From: Candidatus Pygmaiobacter gallistercoris
Lineage (GTDB): Bacteria > Bacillota > Clostridia > Oscillospirales > Ruminococcaceae
Reading direction: 5' to 3'
Assembly (NCBI GenBank): GCA_019113125.1
Contig: DXIA01000108.1
Span: forward strand, 1 to 6,032
Length of the DNA stretch: 6,032 nt
In this document: positions 1 through 6,032 of the stretch, piece by piece
How positions within the stretch are numbered: position 1 is the stretch's first letter
Layout of the letters: every line of letters begins with the position of its first letter
Made by a program: the position numbers and the translations under genes
The notes under the pieces: model-generated
What the model saw: the letters and a program-made list of their open reading frames with translations, nothing else
Told to the model about the DNA's origin: nothing
Database searches by the model: none

Positions 1-1311
1 GGCAAACAGCACCATCAGGACCACCTGACTTCCCCAGCCCACAGGGTATCCGAGGAAGACAAAGTTGATGTTCCAGTCGATCGCCATAAAAATGATCAGA
101 TAGATCTGGCGGATGACGACCATGCCCAGAAGGGAGATCACCATGATCTGGAAGGAATAGCCGTACCCACGCAGCAGACCGGCCAGCATCGAGCTGAGGG
201 CCATCAGCACATAGAACGGGATGATGATCCGCATCATGCTCACGCCGTAGGTGACCACCCCCGGATCCTGGTTGAACAGCCGGACGAAGAACTCCGCATT
301 GATGAGGATCGGCAGGCCCAGCACCAGGATCGAGATGCCGGACATGATGCAGCTGGCCCAAAAGCCGGACATGACCCGCCGGTGCTGTTTTGCGCCGACG
401 TTCTGGGAGACGTAGGTGGTGATCGCAAGCCCGAGGGCCTGGCTGGGCATGCTGACGAACTGGTCGATCCGGGTCGCAGCGCCGACACCACTGGTCGCCA
501 GCGAGCCGAAACTGTTGATGTACCGCGAGATGAACATATTCGAGATCGACATCAGGCTCATCTGGATCCCGGCCGGAAACCCGAGGCTGATGACCTCCTT
601 GGCGAGCTCCTTGTCGATGCACAGCTCCTTCACCCGCAGCGCATACCGGTCATCCATCCGCAGCAGCCCGACAAAGGTATAGGCCACCGAGGCCAGCTGG
701 GAGATGACGGTGGCGATCGCCGCGCCGGCAACCCCCATGTAGAAGAAACGGACGAACACGACATCGAGGATGATATGCATCACGCTCGCGATGAAGATCG
801 AGTTGAAGGGACTTCTCGAATCCCCCACCGCCCGCAGCACGCCGGCGGCGATGTTGTACAGCGAGGTGAAGAGCATCCCGACGATGTAGATGTTCAGGTA
901 CTCCACCGCGCCGTCAAAGACGTCCTCGGGGCAGCCGACCGCGTGGAGCAGCGGCTTGCTGAACACGATGCCGACCACCGTCACCGCGACGCCGAGGATG
1001 GTCCCCAGCGACACCGTCGTGTGGATCGCCCGCTTGAGCCGCTCGTAGTCCCGCGCGCCGTAGTACCTTGAAAAAATCACCGAAGCACCGGTGGACAGGC
1101 CGACAAAGAATCCGGTCAGCAGCATGGTGATCGAGCTGGTGGCGCTGACCGACGCCAGGGCCTGTTGGCTGACGAAGTTTCCCACCACAATCGAGTCGAC
1201 ACTGTTGTACATATTCTGCAAAAGATATCCCATAAAGATCGGGATGGAAAAGATGAGCAGCTGTACCCAGGGACGGCCCGTCACCATATCGACAGTTTTG
1301 GTCTTTTTCAA
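1..1311 (-). CDS. MATE family efflux transporter (3' end cut by window edge)
   Basis: This is a polytopic inner-membrane antiporter of the multidrug and toxic compound extrusion family. Known members use a Na+ or H+ gradient to export cationic drugs or metabolites. The window holds 437 residues and no stop codon; family members are usually about 450 residues, so only a short C-terminal tail is missing. Visible family marks are QNMYNSVDSIVVGNFVS (residues 32-48, first helix and loop), the helix-5 pattern HIILDVVFV with Asp183, and the second-half repeat start GVGAATRIDQFVSMPSQALG (275-294) followed by YVSQNVGAKQHRR (300-312). About twelve hydrophobic segments are spread over two homologous halves. 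I chose the TTG start at 1311 because GGGAG (1321-1325) lies 9 bases upstream; the first in-frame ATG is at 1287, which would cut off the short charged N-terminus. It follows the small membrane protein gene by 22 bases and is probably co-transcribed. The family is certain, but the substrate cannot be read from sequence. Confidence 0.95.
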   Translation of the reverse strand, partial: MKKTKTVDMVTGRPWVQLLIFSIPIFMGYLLQNMYNSVDSIVVGNFVSQQALASVSATSSITMLLTGFFVGLSTGASVIFSRYYGARDYERLKRAIHTTVSLGTILGVAVTVVGIVFSKPLLHAVGCPEDVFDGAVEYLNIYIVGMLFTSLYNIAAGVLRAVGDSRSPFNSIFIASVMHIILDVVFVRFFYMGVAGAAIATVISQLASVAYTFVGLLRMDDRYALRVKELCIDKELAKEVISLGFPAGIQMSLMSISNMFISRYINSFGSLATSGVGAATRIDQFVSMPSQALGLAITTYVSQNVGAKQHRRVMSGFWASCIMSGISILVLGLPILINAEFFVRLFNQDPGVVTYGVSMMRIIIPFYVLMALSSMLAGLLRGYGYSFQIMVISLLGMVVIRQIYLIIFMAIDWNINFVFLGYPVGWGSQVVLMVLFA

Positions 1312-1320
1312 AATCTTGAT

Positions 1321-1328
1321 CTCCCTTT
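1321..1328 (-). promoter_or_regulatory. Ribosome binding site for the MATE gene
   Basis: The minus strand reads AAAGGGAG here. The GGGAG core ends 9 bases before a TTG codon at 1311, and an ATT codon lies 3 bases nearer. There is no ATG at usable spacing, so this site is the reason for calling a TTG start. The next in-frame ATG (1287) is more than 30 bases away and has no good site of its own. Confidence 0.6.
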
Positions 1329-1333
1329 CTCGA

Positions 1334-1942
1334 TTACTCTTCCCGGATCTGCATCGCCTGATCCATCGTCTCGAGCGTCGTGTTCTTCTCCCTTCGCACC
1401 GGGATCTTCCGGTACCGGTGCAGCTCGAACACCGGCGCGGCCGCGCAGACGAAGAACAGCGCGGCGACAGCGGCCACGAGCGGGGAAAAACCGCTGGCGA
1501 TGCTCCCAATCAGGCAGATCAGCCCCGCCAGCCCGGTGCAGATGGCCCGGGCGATCGGCGCGAACTCCATCATCCGCTCGACATCCTGATAGGTGATCTG
1601 GGTGGTGGGGTATCTGGCCGTGCAGAACTGAACCAGCCCGAACAGCTCCAGAATGTGCGCGCAGAGGGCCAGCACACAGGGCAGGTACACCGCCTTCCAG
1701 CTGTTGGCCACAATGTCCTGTACGCCGGCCAGGAGAAAGACAGCAAGGCTCAGCAGGCTGCAGCCGATCAGAAGGACCTTCTCCCGCTGCAGTCTGCCCC
1801 GCGGGAGATCCCAGTAGTACCAGGGCGCATAGTACACATACTTCATCGTGTACCCCTTTTTGTTCCGGGCGGGCACCGGCACCGCCGTGTAGCTCTCCTC
1901 AAACCGTTCCCGCAATGACTGTCTTTTTCCCATCTGCGACAC
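1334..1942 (-). CDS. Conserved-type integral membrane protein of unknown function, four predicted helices
   Basis: I do not recognise a named family for this 202-residue protein. It has a basic, hydrophilic N-terminus of about 50 residues containing an aromatic patch (YVYYAPWYYWDLPRGR, 35-50). Four hydrophobic segments follow at about 55-75, 84-106, 128-150 and 152-172. The last 30 residues are a charged tail (HRYRKIPVRREKN, 175-187). The loop between helices 2 and 3 (107-127) is hydrophilic. There is no signal peptide and no catalytic motif. The start may be the GTG at 1942, only 2 bases after AGGAAG, or the in-frame ATG at 1933 (residue 4), 11 bases after it; the ATG is somewhat more likely. 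The gene begins 9-18 bases after the GH3 stop and ends 22 bases before the MATE start, so it is probably translated from the same transcript as both. It could be an accessory or stress-type membrane protein. The gene is well supported, but no function is assigned. Confidence 0.85.
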   Translation of the reverse strand: MSQMGKRQSLRERFEESYTAVPVPARNKKGYTMKYVYYAPWYYWDLPRGRLQREKVLLIGCSLLSLAVFLLAGVQDIVANSWKAVYLPCVLALCAHILELFGLVQFCTARYPTTQITYQDVERMMEFAPIARAICTGLAGLICLIGSIASGFSPLVAAVAALFFVCAAAPVFELHRYRKIPVRREKNTTLETMDQAMQIREE

Positions 1943-1944
1943 TT

Positions 1945-1950
1945 CTTCCT
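1945..1950 (-). promoter_or_regulatory. Ribosome binding site for the small membrane protein
   Basis: The minus strand reads AGGAAG directly after the GH3 stop codon (1952-1954). Its distance is 2 bases to GTG at 1942 and 11 bases to ATG at 1933. This argues mildly for the ATG start and implies translational coupling to the GH3 gene. Confidence 0.5.
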
Positions 1951-1951
1951 G

Positions 1952-4435
1952 TTATCCCTTCAGGGTCCGGACCAGGGATACCAGCCTGCTCACACAGACC
2001 TTGAGATCCTGGATGTCCAGCGTCCCGTCGGCAAGTTCTTTTTTGATGTTCCGCGCATCGCACTCAAAGCCGGGCATCACCAGATCGTTGCCCGCCCGCA
2101 TGCAGCCGGCGGCGGTGCAGGCCCCGTCGTGGACGGTGGTCCGCCAGTCGGTGCAGACGATGCCCTCAAATCCCCACTCGCAGCGCAGAATGCTGGTGCA
2201 GAGGGAGAATTTGTTCGCGGCGTGGACCCCGTTGAGCAGGTTGTAGCTCGACATCACGCTCCAGGGTTTGCCCTCCTTGACCGCGATTTCAAAGTTTCTC
2301 AGGTAGATCTCCCGCAGCGCCCGCTCCGAGACGATGCTGTTGGAGAAGTGGCGGTTGTTCTCCTGGTTGTTGCAGGCAAAGTGCTTGATCATCACCGCAA
2401 GGCCCGGGGTCTGCTGCACACCATGGGTGATGGCAGCGGCCATCCGGCCCGCGACGACCGGGTCCTCGGAGAAGTACTCAAAGTTGCGCCCGCACAGCGG
2501 GTTGCGGTGGATGTTCATGCCGGGGGCGAGCCAGACCGTGATGCCGAACTCCTCCATCTCGGTGGCGACCAGCCGGCCCATCTCGGCCGCGAGGTCGGTG
2601 TTCCAGCTCTGGGCGATCTGGGTGCCGGTGGGGATGGCGGTGCAATACTGGTAGTGCAAGACCTCCCCCTCGACCGGCTCGTGCTCCTCCTCGGTGGCCA
2701 CCATCTGCCCCTCGGAGTAGCCCATCCGATTCTTGACCTTGATCAGCTGGCCGTCCTTCTCCCGGTATTTCGGCAGCAGCCGCAGTCCAGCGGGGCCGTC
2801 GGCCATCAGGATGCTCGGCAGCCCGAGCGACCGGGCACAGCGGCTGGTCTCACCGACCGCTCCGGGGGTGGAGGGGTCGCCGTTGAGGAAGACCCAGGTC
2901 CCATCCTTGCGCAGCTCCCCGTTTGCCAGCAGGATCAGCTGCTCCTCGGTCAGCTGGTCGACAAACGCCATCGTCTCGCTGCAGGCGAGCTGGCGGTTGG
3001 TGCGGTAGTCGACCTGCCGGGTGACAAACGCCCCGGCCGAGAGGGGCAGAACCGGAACCTTCTGCGCGGCGGCGGCGTCGGCGCAGCGCGCCCGCTTGTA
3101 GGCGTCCTTCGCCGTATCGGCCTTCCACTCCTCCATCTCGGCGATCCGGACGCACTCGTTCTGGGTGCGCTCGATCACCGTCTCCCCGTCCAGCTCGACC
3201 ACCGCGGCGATGGCGGAACCGGCGAGGCTGTTGCCCACCCAGATGTAGTAGCTGCCCTGCTCGAGCACCCAGCCGGGTAGCGCCTCATCGTAGGATTTCA
3301 GATACTCGGCCGGCACCTGGATCTCCACCGTCTCGGACGCACCCGGCGCGAGCAGCCCGGTCTTGACAAAGCCGATAAGACGCCGGAACTCCTTGGCCAG
3401 CCGGCCCTCCGGGCAGGTGGCATAGACCTGCACGACCTCTTTACCGGAGAACCGGTCCCCGGTGTTGGTGACCGTTGCGCGCACCTTCAGGGTGGTGCCC
3501 TCGAGGGTCACTTCGTCGGTCTGGATTGCAAAGTCGGTGTAGGAGAGCCCGTAGCCGAACCCGTACCGCACCGGCTTGTCAAAGGTGTCGAAGTACCGGT
3601 ATCCGACATAGATCCCCTCGCGGTAGTACTCCATGTAGGTGTTGCCGTCGTTGTCGGAGTACTCCTCGGCACAGGGGAAATCCTTGTAGTCATAGGTCCA
3701 GCTGTCCACCAGCTTGCCCGAGAAGGTCGCCTTCCCCCCGATCAGGGCGGCGAAGGCGTTGCCCGCCTCCATCCCCGGCATCCCCATGACGATCAGCGCG
3801 GCGATGTTCTTGTACCGGTCCATCACGGTCAGGTCGACCTGCCCGCCGGCGTTGATCACCAGCACGACCTTGGGGTAATAGGCACAGATCTCCCCCAGCA
3901 GCCGCTCCTCCTCTGCCGAGAAGTAGTAGTCGCCGGGCACCGCGCGCCGGTCGGCGTTCTCCCCGGCGATCCGGCTGACCACGAAGATCGCGGTGTCGGT
4001 GTCGGTGGGGACCACCGGGCCGCCGGCCGGCGGCTCGAAGATGGTGCTCGCAAAGATATCGAAGGACCAGCCCTTCTCCATCCGCTTTGCAACCTGCTCC
4101 TTCCACTGCTCGTTGGCCTTGGCGTAGGAGCGGTCGTAGTCGTCGAGCCAGTCGTCGGTGGTGATCCGGAACCCGGCATTCTTCAGCCCCTCATAGATCG
4201 AGACCACGCTCCGCTCGTTGACCCCGCCCGAACCGGTGCCGCCCTTGACCGTCCTGCGCGCGCCCCGCCCATAGAGGGCGACGGCGGCACCGGCAGCCAG
4301 CGGCAGCACCCCGTCGTTCTTCAGCAGCACCATCCCCTCCTCCGCCGCGAGGCCGCTCTTTGCGCGGTTTTCCTCCTCGCGGGCGGAGGGCTCGGGGTTG
4401 GTCGTTGCGAGATAGATGTTCTTTTCGTTTTCCAT
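1952..4435 (-). CDS. Glycoside hydrolase family 3 protein with inverted domain order (beta-glucosidase/beta-xylosidase type)
   Basis: This 827-residue retaining exo-glycosidase removes terminal beta-linked sugars from oligosaccharides or glycosides. It has no signal peptide, so it should act in the cytoplasm on imported substrates. The domain order is swapped relative to most GH3 enzymes. The alpha/beta sandwich domain comes first (about 25-250, opening EEGMVLLKNDGVLPL). A fibronectin III-like domain follows (about 290-405, opening YGFGYGLSYT), then a linker (about 405-490). The TIM barrel comes last (about 490-827). Barrel motifs are ADGPAGLR (545-552), GRNFEYFSEDP (649-659), KHFACNNQE (684-692) and GFEGIVCTDW (755-764). 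Asp763 is the expected nucleophile. SRIAGENADRR (154-164) matches the GH3 loop SxxxGEGxDR, making Glu159 the likely acid/base. This permuted order is known from Ruminococcus albus and Butyrivibrio fibrisolvens beta-glucosidases. The ATG start at 4435 lies 20 bases after the esterase stop, with AAAGGTG 11 bases upstream. The family is certain; the sugar specificity is not. Confidence 0.96.
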   Translation of the reverse strand: MENEKNIYLATTNPEPSAREEENRAKSGLAAEEGMVLLKNDGVLPLAAGAAVALYGRGARRTVKGGTGSGGVNERSVVSIYEGLKNAGFRITTDDWLDDYDRSYAKANEQWKEQVAKRMEKGWSFDIFASTIFEPPAGGPVVPTDTDTAIFVVSRIAGENADRRAVPGDYYFSAEEERLLGEICAYYPKVVLVINAGGQVDLTVMDRYKNIAALIVMGMPGMEAGNAFAALIGGKATFSGKLVDSWTYDYKDFPCAEEYSDNDGNTYMEYYREGIYVGYRYFDTFDKPVRYGFGYGLSYTDFAIQTDEVTLEGTTLKVRATVTNTGDRFSGKEVVQVYATCPEGRLAKEFRRLIGFVKTGLLAPGASETVEIQVPAEYLKSYDEALPGWVLEQGSYYIWVGNSLAGSAIAAVVELDGETVIERTQNECVRIAEMEEWKADTAKDAYKRARCADAAAAQKVPVLPLSAGAFVTRQVDYRTNRQLACSETMAFVDQLTEEQLILLANGELRKDGTWVFLNGDPSTPGAVGETSRCARSLGLPSILMADGPAGLRLLPKYREKDGQLIKVKNRMGYSEGQMVATEEEHEPVEGEVLHYQYCTAIPTGTQIAQSWNTDLAAEMGRLVATEMEEFGITVWLAPGMNIHRNPLCGRNFEYFSEDPVVAGRMAAAITHGVQQTPGLAVMIKHFACNNQENNRHFSNSIVSERALREIYLRNFEIAVKEGKPWSVMSSYNLLNGVHAANKFSLCTSILRCEWGFEGIVCTDWRTTVHDGACTAAGCMRAGNDLVMPGFECDARNIKKELADGTLDIQDLKVCVSRLVSLVRTLKG

Positions 4436-4446
4436 GATCGCAGCCG

Positions 4447-4453
4447 CACCTTT
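4447..4453 (-). promoter_or_regulatory. Ribosome binding site for the GH3 gene
   Basis: The minus strand reads AAAGGTG, 11 bases before the ATG at 4435 and just inside the 20-base gap after the esterase stop (4456-4458). It is a weaker and more distant site than the one in front of the esterase. Expression of the GH3 gene may therefore partly rely on ribosomes finishing the esterase. Confidence 0.45.
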
Positions 4454-4455
4454 CG

Positions 4456-5271
4456 TCAGATTTTTCGTTTGCCCATCTTTGCGTAGTCATCGGTTCTGGG
4501 GATCCAGTCGAGGAACTTCTCCACCTCGATGTCCCAGAACCGCCACTCGTGTCCGTACTGCGGTATCTCGTCCCAGGTGACGTCGGCGCCCAGGCTGATC
4601 AGCAGATCCCGGAACTGGCGGTTGCTCTCGAACAGCCCGTCCTTGCCGCCACAGGAGAGGTAGGCCTTGGGGAACTGCTTTCCCGCCGCGGCCAGCTTTT
4701 TCGCCAGCATTTTGGGGTCGAACTGCGGCAGCTCGACCTTGGCGTCCGCCTCGTCCGAGAGCATCTCGTCAAAGCTCACCCCCGGCAGCATCAGCCGCGG
4801 CGCCGCCGAAAAGGTGCCGAACGCCGCGAACCGCTCCGGTGTCCTCAGCGCGTGGACCAGCGTCCCGAATCCGCCCATCGACAGCCCGGCGATGTAGGTG
4901 TCCTCCGGCCGGTCGGAGACCGGGAAGAGGCCGCAGACAAAGTCCGGCAGCTCCTGCGAGATGAAGGTGAAGAAGTCGTCGTCCCCCTTGGTGATGTAGG
5001 GCTTGTTCTCGGCCGAGATGCAGACCAGCGCGATCCGCCGTTCTTCGGCATACATCTCGACGTTGGTATACCCGGTCCAGGTGGCGTGGTTGTTGCCGAT
5101 GCCGTGCAGCAGGTAGACCACCGGATACTTGGTCTTCGGGGTGTGCCGGCAGGTGGGGGCCGAACCGCTCAACCAGGAGGTCTCCGGAAAGGCGGGGGTC
5201 GGGATGACGACGGTCAGGTCGATCGCCCGGCGCAGCGTATAGGAGATTACATTGCAGCTGAATTTTGCCAT
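4456..5271 (-). CDS. Alpha/beta-hydrolase esterase (esterase D / tributyrin esterase / CE1-like)
   Basis: This 271-residue serine hydrolase of the putative-esterase group (PF00756 type) cleaves carboxylic esters. Relatives include tributyrin esterases, S-formylglutathione hydrolases and acetyl xylan or feruloyl esterases. The oxyanion-side motif is YLLHGIGNN (53-61). The nucleophile elbow is GLSMGG (129-134) with Ser131. The likely catalytic Asp211 lies in SCGGKDGLF (206-214), and His241 lies in QYGHEW (238-243), giving a complete triad in the right order. There is no signal peptide or lipobox, so it is cytoplasmic. The length is typical of a single-domain family member. The ATG at 5271 has a strong GGAGGG site 7 bases upstream. 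It begins 13 bases after the ABC ATPase stop and ends 20 bases before a GH3 enzyme. This context suggests deacylation of imported, esterified glycans or plant glycosides. The family is firm; the natural ester is not known. Confidence 0.92.
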   Translation of the reverse strand: MAKFSCNVISYTLRRAIDLTVVIPTPAFPETSWLSGSAPTCRHTPKTKYPVVYLLHGIGNNHATWTGYTNVEMYAEERRIALVCISAENKPYITKGDDDFFTFISQELPDFVCGLFPVSDRPEDTYIAGLSMGGFGTLVHALRTPERFAAFGTFSAAPRLMLPGVSFDEMLSDEADAKVELPQFDPKMLAKKLAAAGKQFPKAYLSCGGKDGLFESNRQFRDLLISLGADVTWDEIPQYGHEWRFWDIEVEKFLDWIPRTDDYAKMGKRKI

Positions 5272-5278
5272 CCGTCAT

Positions 5279-5284
5279 CCCTCC
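5279..5284 (-). promoter_or_regulatory. Strong ribosome binding site for the esterase
   Basis: The minus strand reads GGAGGG immediately after the TGA stop of the ABC ATPase (5285-5287), 7 bases before the esterase ATG at 5271. A second ATG touches the site directly (5278) but is out of frame and has no spacing, so the downstream ATG is the real start. Confidence 0.7.
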
Positions 5285-6032
5285 TCACAGGTTGTTGATC
5301 TCTTTCACATGGCAGCAGGAGACGAAATGTCCCGGCGAGACCTCCTGCAGCCGCTCGGGGTTTTTGCAGGCCTCGGTCGCATAGGGGCACCGCTGCATGA
5401 ACCGGCAGCCGGGCTTGGGGTCGATCGGGGAGGTGATCTCCCCCTTGAGCGCGATGCGCTGGTTCTTCTGGTGGATGTTCACCGACAGAATCGCCGACAG
5501 CAGCGCCTTGGTGTAGGGGTGATAGGGGTGCTTGAAGATCTCATCGGTGGGGCCGGTCTCGACCATCTGGCCCAGATACATCACGCAGATATCGGTCGAG
5601 ATGTGCCGCACCACCGACAGGTCGTGGGTGACGAAGATGTAGGTGAGCTGGTACTTGTCCTGCAGGTCCATCAGCAGGTTGAGGATCTGCGCCTGGATCG
5701 AGACATCCAGCGCCGAGACCGGCTCATCGCAGACGATGAACTTGGGCATCAGCGCGAGCGCCCGGGCGATGCCGACCCGCTGGCGGCGGCCGCCGTCCAG
5801 CTCGTGCGGGTAGGAGTAACGGAACCGCTTCTCGATGCCGGCCAGATCCATCAGCCGGTCGGCCTCGGCCGGCAGCTGCTCGGGGGTGAACCGGCCGGAC
5901 AGCTTGAGCGGCTCGACGATGGTGTCCTGGATCGTGAGACGGGGGTTGAGCGAGGAATAGGGATCCTGGAAGATGATCTGCATGTCCTCGCGCAGTTTCT
6001 TGAGCTCCTTCTTGTCGGGATGAGTGACGTCC
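5285..6032 (-). CDS. OppF/DppF-type ABC transporter ATP-binding protein (5' end cut by window edge)
   Basis: This is the nucleotide-binding subunit of an Opp/Dpp-family importer, acting at the inner membrane face with a partner ATPase, two permeases and a binding protein. Only the last 248 residues are in the window; the Walker A region lies beyond base 6032. The in-frame ATG at 5983 is internal, because the reading frame continues to the edge through a typical OppF segment (KKELKKLREDMQIIFQDP). Visible parts, numbered within the fragment, are the Q-loop FQDPYSSLNPR (21-31), an altered signature HELDGGRRQRVGIARA (76-91), Walker B FIVCDEP (98-104), the D-loop SALDVS and the H-loop His in FVTHD (133-137). 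The family-specific C-terminal extension follows, with HPYTKALLSAIL and cysteines 209, 215, 222, 239 and 240 in the GCxFxxRCPxAxxxC pattern. This subunit is usually the last gene of the transporter set, so the other components probably lie just upstream. The ligand may be a peptide, but the downstream glycosidase suggests an oligosaccharide or glycoside. Confidence 0.95.
   Translation of the reverse strand, partial: DVTHPDKKELKKLREDMQIIFQDPYSSLNPRLTIQDTIVEPLKLSGRFTPEQLPAEADRLMDLAGIEKRFRYSYPHELDGGRRQRVGIARALALMPKFIVCDEPVSALDVSIQAQILNLLMDLQDKYQLTYIFVTHDLSVVRHISTDICVMYLGQMVETGPTDEIFKHPYHPYTKALLSAILSVNIHQKNQRIALKGEITSPIDPKPGCRFMQRCPYATEACKNPERLQEVSPGHFVSCCHVKEINNL

Noticed and set aside
1312..1333. 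Possible terminator or promoter between the membrane-protein and MATE genes
   Set aside because: The gap is only 22 bases, contains the MATE ribosome binding site, and shows no GC-rich hairpin with a T-run and no recognisable -35/-10 pair.
382..1918. Plus-strand open frames of 229 and 275 codons over the MATE and membrane-protein genes
   Set aside because: They are antisense to clear coding genes, rich in Arg, His, Asp and Gln, and have no domain signature or convincing ribosome binding site.
2129..3280. Long plus-strand open frame of 383 codons inside the GH3 gene
   Set aside because: It lies wholly antisense to a well-supported GH3 gene. Its translation is low-complexity and rich in Val, Leu, Asp, Gly and Arg, with no recognisable motif. 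This is a typical shadow in GC-rich DNA.
1952..4435. Possible chimeric assembly or gene fusion explaining the GH3 domain order
   Set aside because: The frame is uninterrupted over 827 codons with uniform composition, and the same order is known in rumen bacterial beta-glucosidases, so a natural permutation is the simpler explanation.
4769..5278. Minus-strand frame starting at the ATG next to GGAGGG (5278)
   Set aside because: It is out of frame with the esterase, its ATG abuts the Shine-Dalgarno with no spacer, and its translation has no alpha/beta-hydrolase motifs.
4549..5298. Plus-strand open frame of 249 codons across the esterase
   Set aside because: It is antisense to an esterase with a complete catalytic triad. 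Its composition is dominated by Arg, Gly, Val and Gln, as expected of a shadow frame.
5981..5983. ATG at 5983 as the start of the ABC ATPase
   Set aside because: The frame stays open to the window edge and encodes the typical OppF residues before the Q-loop. Starting here would remove Walker A, so the codon is internal.

Overview
The window is a tightly packed block of five genes, all on the minus strand, so transcription runs from high to low coordinates. The gaps between genes are about 9 to 22 bases, with no stretch of non-coding DNA longer than that. In transcription order it holds: (1) the C-terminal part of an OppF/DppF-type ABC transporter ATPase, whose start lies beyond base 6032; (2) a cytoplasmic alpha/beta-hydrolase esterase of the tributyrin esterase/esterase D/CE1-like type; (3) a glycoside hydrolase family 3 enzyme of 827 residues with inverted domain order; (4) a small four-helix membrane protein of unknown function; (5) a MATE-family multidrug/cation antiporter that runs off the left edge just before its C-terminus.

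The GC-rich coding DNA with strong GC preference at third codon positions, the Shine-Dalgarno sites of GGAGG type, and the protein types (inverted GH3, OppF-like ATPase, clostridial MATE) suggest a high-GC anaerobic Firmicute, such as a gut or rumen member of the Oscillospirales/Ruminococcaceae. This placement is an inference from general resemblance, not from any marker gene.

The layout reads as a carbohydrate or glycoside utilisation operon. The ABC transporter would import a ligand. Opp-family importers carry oligosaccharides as well as peptides in some anaerobes. The esterase would remove acyl groups in the cytoplasm, and the GH3 enzyme would remove terminal sugars; neither enzyme has a signal peptide. 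The membrane protein and the MATE exporter follow downstream with coupling-type spacing and could handle a by-product such as an aglycone. The last point is speculative. No RNA genes, CRISPR arrays, insertion sequences, convincing terminators or internal promoters were seen. The long plus-strand reading frames are high-GC shadows of the minus-strand genes.

No clearly undescribed system is present. The points most worth a second look are the swapped domain order of the GH3 enzyme, the altered ABC signature motif (LDGGR in place of LSGGQ), the uncharacterised membrane protein, and the import-hydrolyse-export arrangement.
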